Assembly: GCA_027886185.1 (NCBI GenBank)
Contig: WOAB01000110.1
Location: forward strand, 602,706 to 666,705
DNA: 64,000 bases
Origin: Rheum nobile
Taxonomy: Eukaryota; Streptophyta; Magnoliopsida; Caryophyllales; Polygonaceae
Direction: 5' to 3'
Shown: one piece after another, positions 39,775-52,270 of the stretch
Layout of the letters: every line of letters starts with the position of its first letter
Numbering within the stretch: position 1 is the stretch's first letter
Made by a program: the position numbers and the translations under genes
The notes under the pieces: generated by a model
What the model was told of the DNA's origin: nothing
Seen by the model: the letters and a program-made list of their open reading frames with translations, nothing else
Databases searched by the model: none

Positions 39775-42403
39775 TTATGTTGAGTGATTTACTTGTATGG
39801 GTTTGTCATCTGTATCATATTTGCCTTAGGAACAGTCACCAAAATTGTTGATCACTCTTTCTTTGAACATTGTTAGCTCTCTTTTGGCAAAGTTTGGAGT
39901 TCTCCTTCACTTTTGTAGTTCATGAGCCAAAAACAACTTTGATTACTTTCCTCTGCCTATATCTAGCTTTAGCAACTTATCAAATTTTTTGATCGTTTGG
40001 TTGGATAATTAAATTGTTACTGACGTGAACTGGACGCTATATGTAAAATTGATCAATTGCTGTAATAATTATCAAATTGATCAATTGATCTTGAGGGTAC
40101 GAGTTATTGTTCCGAAAGGAAAAAAAATATTGGATCCTCTCTAGTCTCTAGCTGATATATTCACAATCATTTGCAATTTTATTGGAAGGGTTATGAGTTA
40201 TAACCACCATGGTGAGGTTGAATCTCTTTGTGAATCCAGATATTTAGGGGATATTTATCTTGAGAATTTAGCTACTTGGGTTAGGCCAAGTCTTCTTTAG
40301 TGAAGTTTGTGTCGGACTGTAGTTGAATTATCTGCTTTCATTATAATTTTTTCTCTTTCATTTGACTTTACCTAGCTCAAGATTGAATCAGGAGTTTTGG
40401 TCAGTATATTATTACTTTCAGGATATAGTTTTTTATTTATTATGGATATGGATAACTTAAATAAAATTCACATAAGTGTATGGACAAACCACTATGCTGG
40501 ATGAAGTTCTCTTCTAGATCCAGCATTGTTAACATTGTGTCTCCTGGTTGAATTGTGTGTCACTAAAATGTAGTATCATTTTTTGTTTACCTGTTATAGA
40601 CTTTCATACTGGTCATATTTGTATTATTCTATTGCCTGTTTGTTTGTTCCCAAGGGTCACTACAACTTTGATTTGTTTACGCCAAACACCAGTATTATTT
40701 GTAGAGTTTTTTCTTATCAAAAGTAATTTGGTGCATGAGCCTTGAAAAGGTCTGTCCTCCTTTAACGTTCGGCTGAGTCACATGTGTTTTGTTATGCTTT
40801 TGTTGTCAATAGTTGTAAACTATGGAGGGTAAGAACAGGGTGGGAGGAGGTATATTCTACATGGCTTGTGCTTGACAGGAGGAAAAAACCCAGTTCTCAA
40901 TAATTGTGTTGAATCACTTGCTGAATTGTGATTGTCTGACTGCTTATTTGCTTGCTTGCTTACCACTTATCTATTGAGGTTTCATATATACATAGCTTTT
41001 GATGATCGCTCAACGGCTGATATCTCTGTGCATTGCATTCCATGAACTTTAATAAAGTCTATATAATATATATCCAGGAATGAAGGAAAACGTCAAATTG
41101 GTGTTGAAAACATAGGAAGGCAAAACAAAATAACAACATTCTCTTAGTTCCTGGTGTACTGGTTCTGAACAGTTTACCGCCTTCACACTGCTTTGCTCAA
41201 GGCAATTTTGTACATTACACTGGATTATGTATCACAATCTCCACTCTCTGTGGCATCTTATTTCAAAATTTGGGTAGTTTATCTTAATAATTTTGCTTGC
41301 ACATGTCTCTGTTCTTCTATTTGGCTTTCCAAGTTGTGGTTTACACCTGCCAAAAAACCTCAATATAACTGAGCTATAGTGACTGTACTGAATTCTACAT
41401 CATACTCCAGAAATTTTGGGAAACACTGTTCCACTTTACATGAGGGCTTCAACATGCTCAACACAACTTTCAAACATGTTAATCTTCTTCCTCTAAGAAT
41501 AAACATCCTTATTGTATATTTCAGGTGGAACAAGTAACAAGTTATAGCAAGACGGTGCCTCCTTCGAGTGTGTTCACATATTATTTCTGTCCCTTGCAGC
41601 ATTAATCCAATGGGTTCATTATCAATTGCACATCAGGTTGAGTCTATGGGGAGTCAAGCGTACAAAATAATGCTAAGTATAATATTTCTTCTCCTTTCAC
41701 CCCCAATCTTCCTGTGTTTCAATCTTTCGGACGGTTAGATGTGTAACTTAATAGTTACAGCTAGTGCTTGGACCATGATTAGTTATGATATGATGTAGTA
41801 TTCTCTAGGTTTTGTCAACTGTAATTATTAGTATATCTGGCTAAGCAGCTTCAGTTCAGTCCTATCTATCAGAAGTTTCATTTGTGTTTCTACCATCTTT
41901 TCATCTTAGGGATGCTATTTATATTTGTCTGATGGCAATGCTTTGAGCTTGACTAACTCTGTGTGTCCCTTCCTATAAATTGTATAATAGATTGAGGAAA
42001 TTGAGTGCTTGTGTGACTTTCAGTTCTGCAGGCAATGTCATCTTCTTATCATTATTGCTTAGTAATTTATATTTTGTTGTAACATTGTAATTGGTATATT
42101 GAAGTGAGTGTCTATATCTTGAAGATAATTCAGCCCAGACAAGGATTAGCTAGTTGAGGGTATTGTATGATTTTAATGTCATGTTTTTATCTGTATGTTT
42201 GTTCCCTTCTCACATGCTCTTTTAGCTGTATTCTCACTAAAAAATTAACTTGCCCAAAATCTATTCAATTCTGAAAATTGACTTGATGTTAGCTCTCCAT
42301 TTGATTGTAGACTATACACCCAAAATAACCAATTTAACAGTTGACTAATTGATCTGATAAGAGTCCGAAACACAGGATAAGAGTAAGCAAAATTAGAAGT
42401 TTA
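39775..42403. other. T-rich non-coding region downstream of the trihelix gene
   Basis: 2.6 kb with no long open frame or repeat family recognised. It has the T-rich look of intron or 3' flank. One candidate small exon, 41,601-41,637 (acceptor ttgcag, donor gttgag), could belong to a spliced transcript of the trihelix gene, but its protein reading has no recognisable content. Confidence 0.45.
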
Positions 42404-43149
42404 GGGCCCGTTTGGTATGATGTCTGGAATCGGAATGGAATGAGAAATCGGAATAGAATCAGGAATCAAAATAAATCATTCTTGTAGCTGGGTGTTTGGT
42501 ATGCTGTCGGAATGAACCATTCCTTAAATTTATTGTTTGGTATACTGTCGAAATGAACAATGAAGGCTAAAGGGAATTTTTATCAATCGAACATAAACAC
42601 CTAAAATCTATCAAGCTAGGGTTTAAGAAATTGGGGGAAAAATCTTACCAACACAAATTGGGGGAGATGGAGGTGCAAGGAGTTCAATGGAAGCTAAAGG
42701 GAGCTTCTCCGGCGCCGGACTACTATGGAGAGTGGCCGGAGTCCGACGACTGAGGTGGGAGGAGGAGAGCTGCGCCCACACGAGAGGAAGGCCGAGAAGA
42801 GGAGAGGACGGAAGGAAGAGGAGATTCATGCCGCCCCCACCTTGCCGCGCCACTTTGGAGCCGCCAGCTTGCCGGCGTCGTGCCCAGCCGCCACTGTGGA
42901 GGAGGTGAAGAAGGAGGATGAAGATGGGCTGCAACTTGGGTTGGAGGAGGTGAGGAAGAAGAACAATTTTTTTTTATTTTGGAATGGGTGATTCCTTAAG
43001 TTTTTTGGAGGAATTAAGTCTTTCACAAAATTTGGAATGACTCATTTCGGGTAATGAAATCCATTCATCATTTTTACCTAACCAAACAAAAATGTCGGAA
43101 TGAACGATTCCGATTCCTCATTCCCATCGGAATCGTACCAAACGGGCCC
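42404..43149. mobile_element. Harbinger-type non-autonomous element with GC-rich cargo
   Basis: Terminal inverted repeats GGGCCCGTTTGGTA / TACCAAACGGGCCC; target duplication TTA (42401-42403, 43150-43152). Subterminal parts repeat cggaatgaa/tcattccg motifs. The middle (42,640-42,960) is GC-rich and open on both strands, unlike the AT-rich ends, so it may be captured gene sequence. No transposase seen. Confidence 0.85.
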
Positions 43150-43560
43150 TTAGGTGTTTCATATAAGTTTCTGGGGCTTGTTTCTAGAAGGTTTCGACCT
43201 GGACCCGTGATCGAGATATGTGACCAGAGATGAGGACGAGGAGCTTCTGGGGCTCCCAAACACATTAGCATGTTTCCTGGAATATATAAATGAAGAATGA
43301 AGAATGAAGAATGCAGAATGCAATCAATTCACAAGCTGTACAATATTTTCCTTGGCCCCCTATGGGTTTTGGTCTTGGTTGCTTTCTACCACAACTTTCA
43401 AAAATGTAGTCTTGGTTGAGCGTATTAGTTTTGATGAATCAGGAATCGATTTAGAATGTCATTAATACAATTCTTGCTTTTTTTGATGGTGTTTAACCCG
43501 ATTTCAAAAGTTATCTAGGGGTTCCTCATTTGGTTGAACATAGAGATTGCAATTCAATAA
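43150..43560. other. No feature seen
   Basis: Contains only a short gaagaat repeat (43,292-43,315). Confidence 0.5.
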
Positions 43561-43866
43561 GGGTCCGTTTGATATTGATATCAGGATATCATGTATGGGT
43601 ATGAATATCACTCATACTCATATATGTGTTTGATATAATCTTGATATCGATATCAAATTGATATCTGCTGTTTGGTATGAGTTAGTATATCAGGATATGG
43701 GTATGAGTGATATCAGAGTGTTATTTTGATATCTCTCACATAATGAGTATATCAAAAATATCACTTATATTTATACCCATATCCGATACCTTGATATCAC
43801 TCATACTCATATCTTGATATTCATACCCGATATCTCATATCTTTGATATCGATACCAAACGAGTCC
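43561..43866. mobile_element. GATATC-rich MITE with TAA duplication
   Basis: 306 bp; ends GGGTCCGTTTGATATTGATATC and GATATCGATACCAAACGAGTCC in inverse orientation; target duplication TAA (43558-43560, 43867-43869). The inside is made of many gatatc and tcatac palindromic pieces. Best fit is Harbinger/Tourist type. Confidence 0.8.
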
Positions 43867-44174
43867 TAAGTTATTTCATGATAATTAACTTCCATGAATG
43901 AGAAATCCTATAATTTGAGAAATTGTGTTTGATTTGAAAAATCATATATCTCGAGGAAATGATTTTGATTAAATTTCAATTTCAGAAATTAAAATGAGGA
44001 AAAATTATTAGACTTTATATATTAAATGATGGAAGTAGTTTCAATTAATCATGAAATTTTACCGTGAGCGAATTGTAACTTAGCTTGTGTTTTGCAAGTT
44101 AAATACTTTCATGTGTTTTTTGTTATTTTTTTCAATATGAAACATATATTTGATATTACTTCCGAAGATACTAT

Positions 44175-44410
44175 TTAAATTTCAGGATTTAGGGTTTAAA
44201 GGTGTTGGTGGTATACTCGGATCTTAGGTTTATATGTTTTAGGGTTAATTGTTTCTTGTTATTTTCTTGCCCCTTGCGTTATTTGTCCTCTTTGCTTTTT
44301 ACCACTTTCTGGTCTTTCGAATCTCGACTTGCTCGGGGTAAGGGTGTGTACATCTTGACTCCCCAAATCCCGTTTGTACATGATACATTAAATAGTTGTT
44401 ATTGTTGTTG
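44175..44410 (+). mobile_element. Probable RTE-type LINE 3' end (remnant)
   Basis: The segment with cttgctcggggtaagggtgt, then gtacatcttgactcccc and a ttgttattgttgttg tail matches the layout of the better RTE 3' end at 58144-58651 (tcgggtataggtgcgtacatc, ccctgccgtcggtgg, ttgttgttgttg). No target duplication identified. The preceding 43,870-44,174 holds nothing recognisable. Confidence 0.5.
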
Positions 44411-44565
44411 GATGCGTGAAATATATGTACGTGTTATATTGTCCAAGATTAGGTTCCTTTTGTGAGAAAGGGTTCTTAATTTCATCCTATAGAAGACAAA
44501 TTGGCCTTCAGCTTATGAGTGACGATGAGTCTATTTTTGCTTCAGTTTACAACATATGTACATTT

Positions 44566-47500
44566 TTTTATATATATAAGGTAAGAATTAGACTAGTGTC
44601 AAGATGACTTAACACTCAGCTTATAACATCCTTGCGGATGAGAGCTTTGAGCTCTGAGTTGTTCATGATATCGTTCAGAGAAAAGTTGTGACCAAGTTTA
44701 GCAATGTGGTCGGCCACCGAGTTCAATTCTCGAAAGATATGAGAAATCTGCATTGTCTGGAAAGAGTTTAATAAACATAGGATATCAGAGATAAGAATCT
44801 CGATTTCCTATGGACAGTGCCAGATTTTATTAATAACATTTGCAATAGTAAGGTTGTCAGTTTCTATTTGTATTTGGTCGAAATCCCTTTCTTTTGCTTT
44901 AATAAGCGCATTTCTTAGAGCAAGAGTTTTAGTGATGAGGGGAGTTGATATGCCACATTTTTCTACATGGATGAAGATCGGGTTTTCCATGTAATTTCTA
45001 CATATGAGGCCAATGGTAGACAAACCATTAGATTTGGTAGATCCATCTATATTAATTTTAATAAATTTATCAGGTGGTTTTTTCCATTTATGTTTTCGGT
45101 GTTTCGTCGTAGTTGTTGATTTTCTCACTGTGGGGCACTGTTCGAAAGTGCAGTCTGGGTTCGATTTGCGTGTTTTATTCCAAGCTGAGATAAGATTTTG
45201 AATATATTTAGGAATATCTTTAATGATATCCCTGTCAGGGTTGTCATTTGAGAAAGTTTTCTGGTTTCTCGAGAACCAGATGCCCCACCAGGCCACAGAT
45301 AGCTCTGTCAGCTCAATGGGGGAGAGTTTGAGTTTTATTTCATCAAGTATTTGTCCAATGTGCTTGTTTGTGGGGTCGATTGTTCTCAGGTAGAGGCTAG
45401 TTGTTATATTAATTGTTGAGATTGTCTTTAAAGTATGTTCGTAGTGAAATAGGAAATGATTTGTATCCTCCATAGGGTGGGGGCAGGAGATGCAACCTGG
45501 GGGGATCGACACTCCTTTTTCTTGTAGTCTTGATTTTGTTGGTAGTTCATTTTTTAGAATTTTCCAGAGAATTTTTTTTACTTTGGGATATGTGTTCATT
45601 TTCCAGATCCAGGAGGATTCATAAGTTGAGACATGTTTATTTTTGTTAATGAGTTCCATGGCTGATTTCGTAGAGAACCAGCCATTTCTGCTTGGTTCTC
45701 AATACATCATATCAGTAATGCGGTTTACGGGGATTGGGATACTCACAATCATGTCCACCATATCATTTGGTAGCATTTGTTGGAGTTTTTATTTGTTCCA
45801 GTTCATATTTTGGTCGAGGAATTCATGGACTCTGCAATCTAAATTTGTTCCTAGCGTGGGATTGATGATGTTGTAGAGAGGTTCGTTTAGTGCCCATTTA
45901 TCTGTCCAGAACTTAATTGTTTTTCCATCGCCAATTTGCCAAATAAGTCCTTGTTGGAATTCTTTTTTGATGCTCATCATCTTGGACCATTGCCAAGATC
46001 CATTTTTGATGTAGTCATAAGATAGGAGGTGTATGTTTTTAAGGTATTTTTCAAGGATTATTCTTACCTAGCAGTTGTCAGGTTCGGCTAAAATTTTCCA
46101 TAGTAGTTTATACTGGAGAGCGTGGTTCATATCTTTTGTTTTTCGAATGCCAAGGCCCCCCTTTGAAAGAGGTTGGCATACTTTGTCCCATCCGATAAGG
46201 GGTTTATAGGATGAGTCTTTATTCCAGAAAAAAATTCTATTGATTCTGTCAAGTTCATTGTGTGTTGAGTTTGGAAGCATAAAGCTTTGCATGATAAAGT
46301 TTGGTTTAGTAGCAAGGTTGGATCTTATTAGAGTTGTTCTTCCTGCTTGTGATAAGGAGTTCGCTTTCCATTTGGTTAATTGCGTTCTGGATTTAGTAAT
46401 CATCTCTGCAAAGGTATTTGAATTGACCTTTCCATTAATGATCGGGCATCCAAGGTATTTATCCAGCGAGATCATGTTGGTGATCGTAAGGATACCTTGA
46501 ATTTGTTGTTTTCGAGTGATCGAAACTTTCTTTGTTACTTGAAAGGCTGATTTATGGAAGTTTACACTTTGTCTTGAGATCTAACAATAATCATCGATGA
46601 TTTTCTTGATTTCCTTACAATTGTCATGCTTTGCTTTGGTGAAGATTATAATATCATCCGCAAAGGCCAGGAAGGGTATACTTGTTCCATTTTTAGTGAT
46701 TTGGAACCCAAGTGGGTTTTTAGGTCGATCTGTAGCTCTTTGTAATCTCCTAGCAAGTATTTCTGCACCCAAGATAAAGAGAAAGGGTGAGAGGGGGTCA
46801 CCTTGTCTCAGTCCGCGTTCGGGTACAAAGATTTCAGTAGGTCCGTTGTTCACGAGTACCGAGAAGGATACAGTGAACATACATTCTTTAATCCAGTTGA
46901 TAAAGGTTGAGCAGAAACCAAATTTTCGCATGACCTCAATAATGAAGTTCCATTCAATTCTATCATATGCTTTTTCCATGTCAAGTTTAATCGCAAGGTA
47001 TCCTTTAGCGCCTTTTTTAGCTTTGAAGGAATGGAAAATTTCATGGGCTATTAAGATATTGTCTTGGATCGATCTGTTTGAGATAAAGGCTCCTTGAAGG
47101 GGGTGAGTTATTTTGCTCATTTTGTTCTTAAGTCGTTCTGTTAGTATCTTTGAGATTATTTTGTAGATGGTCGAGCATAGACTAATAGGTCTGTAGTGAT
47201 TGGTCGAATTTGGGTGTTCACATTTGGCTATTAATGTTATAAAGGTATGATTGATTTGTTTTAGGATTTTCCCAGAGAGGAAAAAACTTTTCACTGCTTG
47301 GGTGACAGATGGTCCAACAATGTCCCAGTATTTTTGATAAAATTCAGATGTCATGCCATCAGGTCCAGGAGATTTATCTTGACCGGTCGCAAATGTGACT
47401 TTCTTGATTTCTTCATTTGTTACTGGTTGGGTGAGTTCTTGGTTATCCTCATGGGTGATTTCAATTTGAATGAGTTGTAGATGTTCGTGTAGGAGATTCT

Positions 47501-47992
47501 GGTTGATCGGTGCACTTTTGAATCGCTTGATCATTGTGTATTTCTTTTCTAATATTTTCCTCACCAGTAATCATGGTACCTTAACTTGTTCGGATTTGTT
47601 TGATGATTTTCCTATTTCTCTTACCAGTGGCAATTTTATGGAAATAGCTGACATTTGTGTCATTAAATTTGATATGTTTAGTTTTCGCTCTTTGGTTCCA
47701 GAAGATCTTTTGGAAGTTGAGAATATTTTCTTTTTTTGCGATGAGTCTAGTCTGTTTAAATGACAGTGTTCTGTCGACATTAAGAGCAATGACTTTTTGT
47801 ATTTTTGTGAGTTCTTCTTCAATTTTGTTTAGTTGTGTAAATAGATTTTCAAAGGTGTTTCTGTTTCATTGTTTGACTAGTTTTTTAAGAATTAGTGTTT
47901 TGCTGATGAGGTCGTATATTCTGGATCCATGAAAACGTGAGCGCCAGGACTGTTTGACCACATTTCTGAAGTCGTTCCTGGACATCCATACT
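44566..47992 (-). mobile_element. 5'-truncated L1-type LINE
   Basis: 3,427 bp between two exact copies of a 20-bp target duplication, tttacaacatatgtacattt (44546-44565 and 47993-48012). The - strand 3' end is at the left, where a short A-tract (T-run on the + strand) and the AT-rich tatatatata follow the duplication. The 5' end lacks the endonuclease domain. The long perfect duplication is typical of target-primed reverse transcription. Confidence 0.9.
44808..47822 (-). pseudogene. LINE ORF2: reverse transcriptase, zinc-knuckle region and RNase H, broken by stops
   Basis: Read leftward. The region between endonuclease and RT (about 47,990-47,571) is followed by RT (47,564-46,584): KSPGPDGMTSEFY, NHYRPISLCSTIYKI, KLDMEKAYDRIEW, RGLRQGDPLSPFLF and the F-A-D-D active site. 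Next is the thumb (LDKYLGCPI, LSQAGRTTLI, KGGLGIRKTKDMN), a Cys/His segment (C-I-S-C-P-H...H) and RNase H (INIDGSTKSNG, TLALRNALIKAKE, ETDN). From 47,564 to 44,808 everything is in one frame, broken by stops at 46581-46583, 46068-46070 and 45789-45791. Upstream of 47,564 there are frame changes. RNase H-bearing L1 elements are common in plants. Confidence 0.9.
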
Positions 47993-48012
47993 TTTACAAC
48001 ATATGTACATTT

Positions 48013-50360
48013 AATTAGATGACCTATCGCCATTCTCCAAATCCCTAGCCTCTTAACTCTATCCCTTTTTCTTTTGCCATGAATGAGGAAACTAGTCACA
48101 CAAATTATTTATATAATATAATGCAAATACTATATATAGTACGAGGGAAAACAACCCCACTGGTATCCACAAAAAGTAATTCTGGAGTGCATTTATGAGA
48201 AAGTATAATAACCAATTAGGTTTAGTAACTAACTGTATCTGAAGGAATTGGATAAATTGTACAAGGAAGACAATAAACCTTTATAAACACTTGTATGTCC
48301 ATCATCATATTCAACGTGACGTACACTATTTGTGGGTTCATCATGGAAGATTGATAGGTCTAATCAAAATGAATAATGAGTAACATAAGTGGTTTTGAAT
48401 TGATTTAAGTTGTCCAATTTTCAGTAGGTTGGTCCAATATGGGCCATCTGTAGTTGTCATCTGATAATGTATAGTCCAATTAAGGAGTTGAAGATAACAA
48501 CCACTTTGCAAGTATGAACGAAGAGTGCATTTTGTTTGGTTCAATATCTGCTTATACCAGAAAAGGACAAACTTGGTGGAAGCCACATTTGCCTATATAT
48601 GATGTTACACAAAATTATTCTCTCATTTTATGCCATTATTTAATTTCTCTTCTTTCGGAAGAATGACATAATTATCATGTCAAATCAAATCCATACTTTT
48701 CAATCTACAGTTTTTTTTTTTTTTTTTTTTAATCTTTGTGCACTCATGCAAAAGCACTGAACGAGGCTATAATCCCATTAGAAATACAACTTTTTATTTA
48801 ACGGGCAATTTTTTATAGAAATTTTGTTGAGGTTTTGAGTTATGTAATGTAAGATTCGGATTTTTTGTTCGTAGGAGATACTTAAGTCTTTATAAGAGTA
48901 AAACAAATTCGAAATTTTGATCTTATTATGGATATGCCCAATAAATTTAAGTTTATATGAGTTGAAGCTTATAGTCGTTGAAGCTTAAAATTATAGTAGC
49001 TGAAGCCAAAGTTATCAGAATCGGGATTCGAGAATCGGATCGATGAGGACTCTTCGAGATCGGATCGTAAGATTCTACATTTTAACAAAAATATGTTGTA
49101 ACAACCTAATATGATATATGGGTATTATACATTATGTTAAAAAATATTATAAATATTAGATATTGGATAAGTAATAATGTTATAAAAATAATTTAGAATA
49201 ATAAATTAATAATTAACTAATTAATTTTGAGATATAAATTTTGATCGTATTAATATTTGATAATATAAAGTCTTACTTTTTACTGTTTTAGTGTTGTTTT
49301 TGGACATATTTAAGCTTTTTAAAACTATGATAAACTACTTTTATCGAACACATAACAGTGTTTATTCTTGCACATGAGCTTGTATATGTGTTTAAAAACG
49401 GACCCTATATCATGCTTACCATCCAAGAAAACTTAATAACATTTTGGTTTTGTTAGATCAGCCTTTTTTCAATCGACCGTACCAGAGCACTAGTGCATTT
49501 CTATTGAGTTAAGGTTTGCATTTTTATAAAGTCAAGTTTAACCACTAACAATAAAATATACACTTTTAGAGTGATTTTTTTTTTTTGTTTCTCTACATTG
49601 TTTTGGAACATTGCAAATGATATGATTAATTTGACTATTATTTATTTTCCACTTCTATATCTTCTCTTTATTTGGTCTGTTTTAAATATGTCAAACTGCT
49701 ATACTCCGTATTTTAAACATTTATCTTACCGAATTTGCAAGTTAGATATAATTATTTGTTACCCAACATTAATAACCAATTGAACTAATATCCTTTGTAC
49801 ACTTGAGTAACATGGCAATATATATATATGATATATCAATATTATGGATTAATTTCTCTTTATATTCCGATGACAAAGAGAAAATTCAAGTTAGCAAACT
49901 ATATAATTTAACGCAACGTACATGACATATTGACATCCCATCACATCATAAACGTACATTCCTAACGAATGGCTAGAAACAACCTTCTCCGATCTCTATG
50001 AACTAGACACAAATACATGATATGATCCAAATGCATCTTTTAAACCATTATGGTAGTTCATTTTGTAATTCATATATTTTAATTAGACAAAATAATTTAT
50101 AAATGTTAAATATAATTATTATATTAAAAAATATATCTGAGTCAATTAAAATAAATAGATTATAAAATAAAATAGACTAGACGATCTTCACTCTTAATCC
50201 CTTATTTTCCTCGATATTTTCTTAATACTAAAATCCTCATCAAATTTTTTAATATACCACTCATATGGATTTGCATATTACAAATTTAACATACTACGGA
50301 GTATATAATAATTTTATATAAATATTACTTCAAATGCTCTTAGCAAATTACAATCAATTT
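48013..50360. other. AT-rich intergenic DNA
   Basis: No gene or defined transposon seen. Includes a T/A run of about 22 bases at 48,711-48,731, a gaatcgg/gatcgg-rich stretch (49,020-49,070) and isolated actccgta/tacggagt fragments (49,703, 50,295) of MITE type. Confidence 0.6.
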
Positions 50361-50981
50361 TCAAAGAGGAAACGGTGGTAGTTGGCCAAACTCACCAAAA
50401 CCCACATAATAACCGCCGCCACCAACACTGCCCCGGCTGCAACCATACCCGTAATTGCCCGTCTCATCATAGAGGCCCGCGGCGGCGCTGCCTCCGACAC
50501 TGCCGTCGCAATTGGCCTGCATCCCCGTCGGAAACCCTCCGGCCACTAGCGGAGCGGTGGCGGCGGCGGATGTGGAGGCGGGGGCGGAGGCGTAGCGGGC
50601 AATCCGGGCGCGGGCGAGGGCGAGGTCGTGCTGGAGCTGCAGCATGCGTTGCTCGAGGAGGGCGATGGCGCCGATGCAGCCGTAGACGGGGTCGCGGATG
50701 CGGGCGTCGGCTTCGTAGGCGAGGGAGTTGACGGCGTCGTGGCGGTGTTCCTCCGGGACGTCGCCGAGGATCTTGCTGACGTTGGCAGCGCCGAACACCT
50801 TGTGGACCTTGGCGAACTTCTTGGGCTCGTCGGAGCGGAAGTACGGGGCGAAGATGCAGCCCGCGCTGCACCGCCGCTTCAGCAGCTTGCACGCCGCGCA
50901 CGACGACCCCGACCGCCCCTGGGGCTTGGCGGCGACGGCAGCGGTGCTGGTGGCGGTGTTGTTGTGGTTGAAGGCTTTCAT
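50361..50981 (-). CDS. LOB-domain (LBD) transcription factor, class I, LBD21-like
   Basis: 206 residues, intact single exon. An Asn/Ala/Thr-rich leader is followed by the LOB domain (about residues 26-127): the C-x2-C-x6-C-x3-C block (Cys28, Cys31, Cys38, Cys42), the GAS block with FGAANVSKIL, the D-P-V-Y-G motif, and the leucine-zipper-like coiled coil ALLEQRMLQLQHDL that marks class I. The tail is Ala-rich, then Gly/Tyr-rich (YGYGCSRGSVGGGGYY). LBD proteins are plant-specific nuclear DNA-binding regulators of organ boundaries and lateral organ development. The SCAACKLLKRRC start and the E-P-K-K-F-A-K-V-H-K segment are closest to my memory of LBD21; the exact orthology needs a tree. Very GC-rich coding sequence, hence the long antisense open frames. 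Confidence 0.9.
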   Translation of the reverse strand: MKAFNHNNTATSTAAVAAKPQGRSGSSCAACKLLKRRCSAGCIFAPYFRSDEPKKFAKVHKVFGAANVSKILGDVPEEHRHDAVNSLAYEADARIRDPVYGCIGAIALLEQRMLQLQHDLALARARIARYASAPASTSAAATAPLVAGGFPTGMQANCDGSVGGSAAAGLYDETGNYGYGCSRGSVGGGGYYVGFGEFGQLPPFPL

Positions 50982-51092
50982 TTTCTCATGTCTTTAGAGG
51001 AGAGTAAGTTGAGTGTGTGTGTTTATTAGTGGTCACTTTCAAGAAGCAAGTATAGCTAGACTCTGTGTCCCTCTAGGTAGGCTACTTGCACG

Positions 51093-51100
51093 CTATATAA
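51093..51100 (-). promoter_or_regulatory. Possible TATA box of the LBD gene
   Basis: TTATATAG on the - strand, 112 bases upstream of the ATG. No other TATA-like sequence is closer. Confidence 0.4.
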
Positions 51101-52270
51101 TTGAGTCATATGATCTAGTTCGACCGGTCGGAACTGCTCTTAGTCTATGTAAGAAATTACATCCCACAAATAACCTAGTATATAAGCTTAGTAGATTACT
51201 CTTTTTATTGTTAATTGGTTTTAGGATGAAATCCTATCGAACTTATATACTGGGCCCATACGCGTCTATGTGCACGAGTTGACACGTCCCCATCTATTGG
51301 CCCACCGGACCTTATGATGATATCGGAGCGGATTCCGATCTGAGTTCGTTTCCTGGTTTATCTGAGCTTAGCCCGCCATGATGACGTGATATGAATCGAT
51401 CTTAAGACATTGTTTGGGTTTAGCCTACCATGACGACGTAATATGGACTAGTCCATTTGACTTGCCGATCTTAAGGCCCTTAAAGAAATCTAGCGCCAAA
51501 CCAGTAGTAATATGAACTATATATATGCTAAACATACAATAGCATAGCATGTGGAGATCGGAAGTAAAGAATCGACGTTACATTGAGAATATGATTAAAA
51601 CCAAGTCCATTATGTAAGCCATGAACTACTTTAATTATTATTGTTAAATTGATTTTAGGTTAGAATTCTATTTAGCCGGACTTATGTTAGTATGTACATG
51701 ACCTTTCGATTATGAAAAAGTGGGCCATCCCTGCTTCCCTCCGACGTATTTTTTAGAGTTTCGTCGGATTTATTCAGGTTCAGCTCTTTTGAGTATTTGA
51801 TTTTATAACAGTTATATAAAACTATGCAAAAATTATAAGAAAAGTGTCCAGGTCTAGTGCTAATAGTTTTTTATATTGGAATTTGGGTAAAAGTTATTAA
51901 TAGGTCATGAATTCAATTCCTATCAACACCTTTTTCTTATATTAATAAAAAAAAAATGGTATAAATTAGTCAAAATTCAAGTATATGTTTTTTGTTAGTT
52001 TTAAAATACTAAAAAAACGTCAATGATTCGAGTGGGAAAAAATCCGGGTAAAAGTAAAAATACTATTTATGTATTCCCTCCGTTTGACAATAGTTGCTTT
52101 TGTAGCATTTTTTATACATTTTAAGGAGATTATAAAAATACTACTATATCCTTACTTATTACTCATTTTTTTACTTTTTTAAAAATCACTACTATAATAT
52201 ACTATAAATTATAAGGATAAATATGTATAATAAAGTATAAAATAGCTTAAACACAAGTATTTATAGATAC
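51101..52270. other. AT-rich intergenic DNA with two related segments and a MITE end
   Basis: Two diverged copies of a segment around tattgttaaWtggttttagg (51,205-51,250 and 51,640-51,690), each followed by aggatgaaatcctat or aattctattt and a gcccatac/tgtacatgac region, look like remnants of one old repeat. An attccctccgtttgacaatag at 52,075 is the left end of a MITE whose right end is missing. Confidence 0.4.

Noticed and set aside
41601..41637. Second exon of the trihelix gene
   Set aside because: Good-looking splice sites, but the protein reading has no similarity to the family's C terminus and the unspliced frame is complete.
50375..51029. Arg-rich and Gly/Val-rich frames opposite the LBD gene
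   Set aside because: Shadows of the GC-rich LBD coding sequence.
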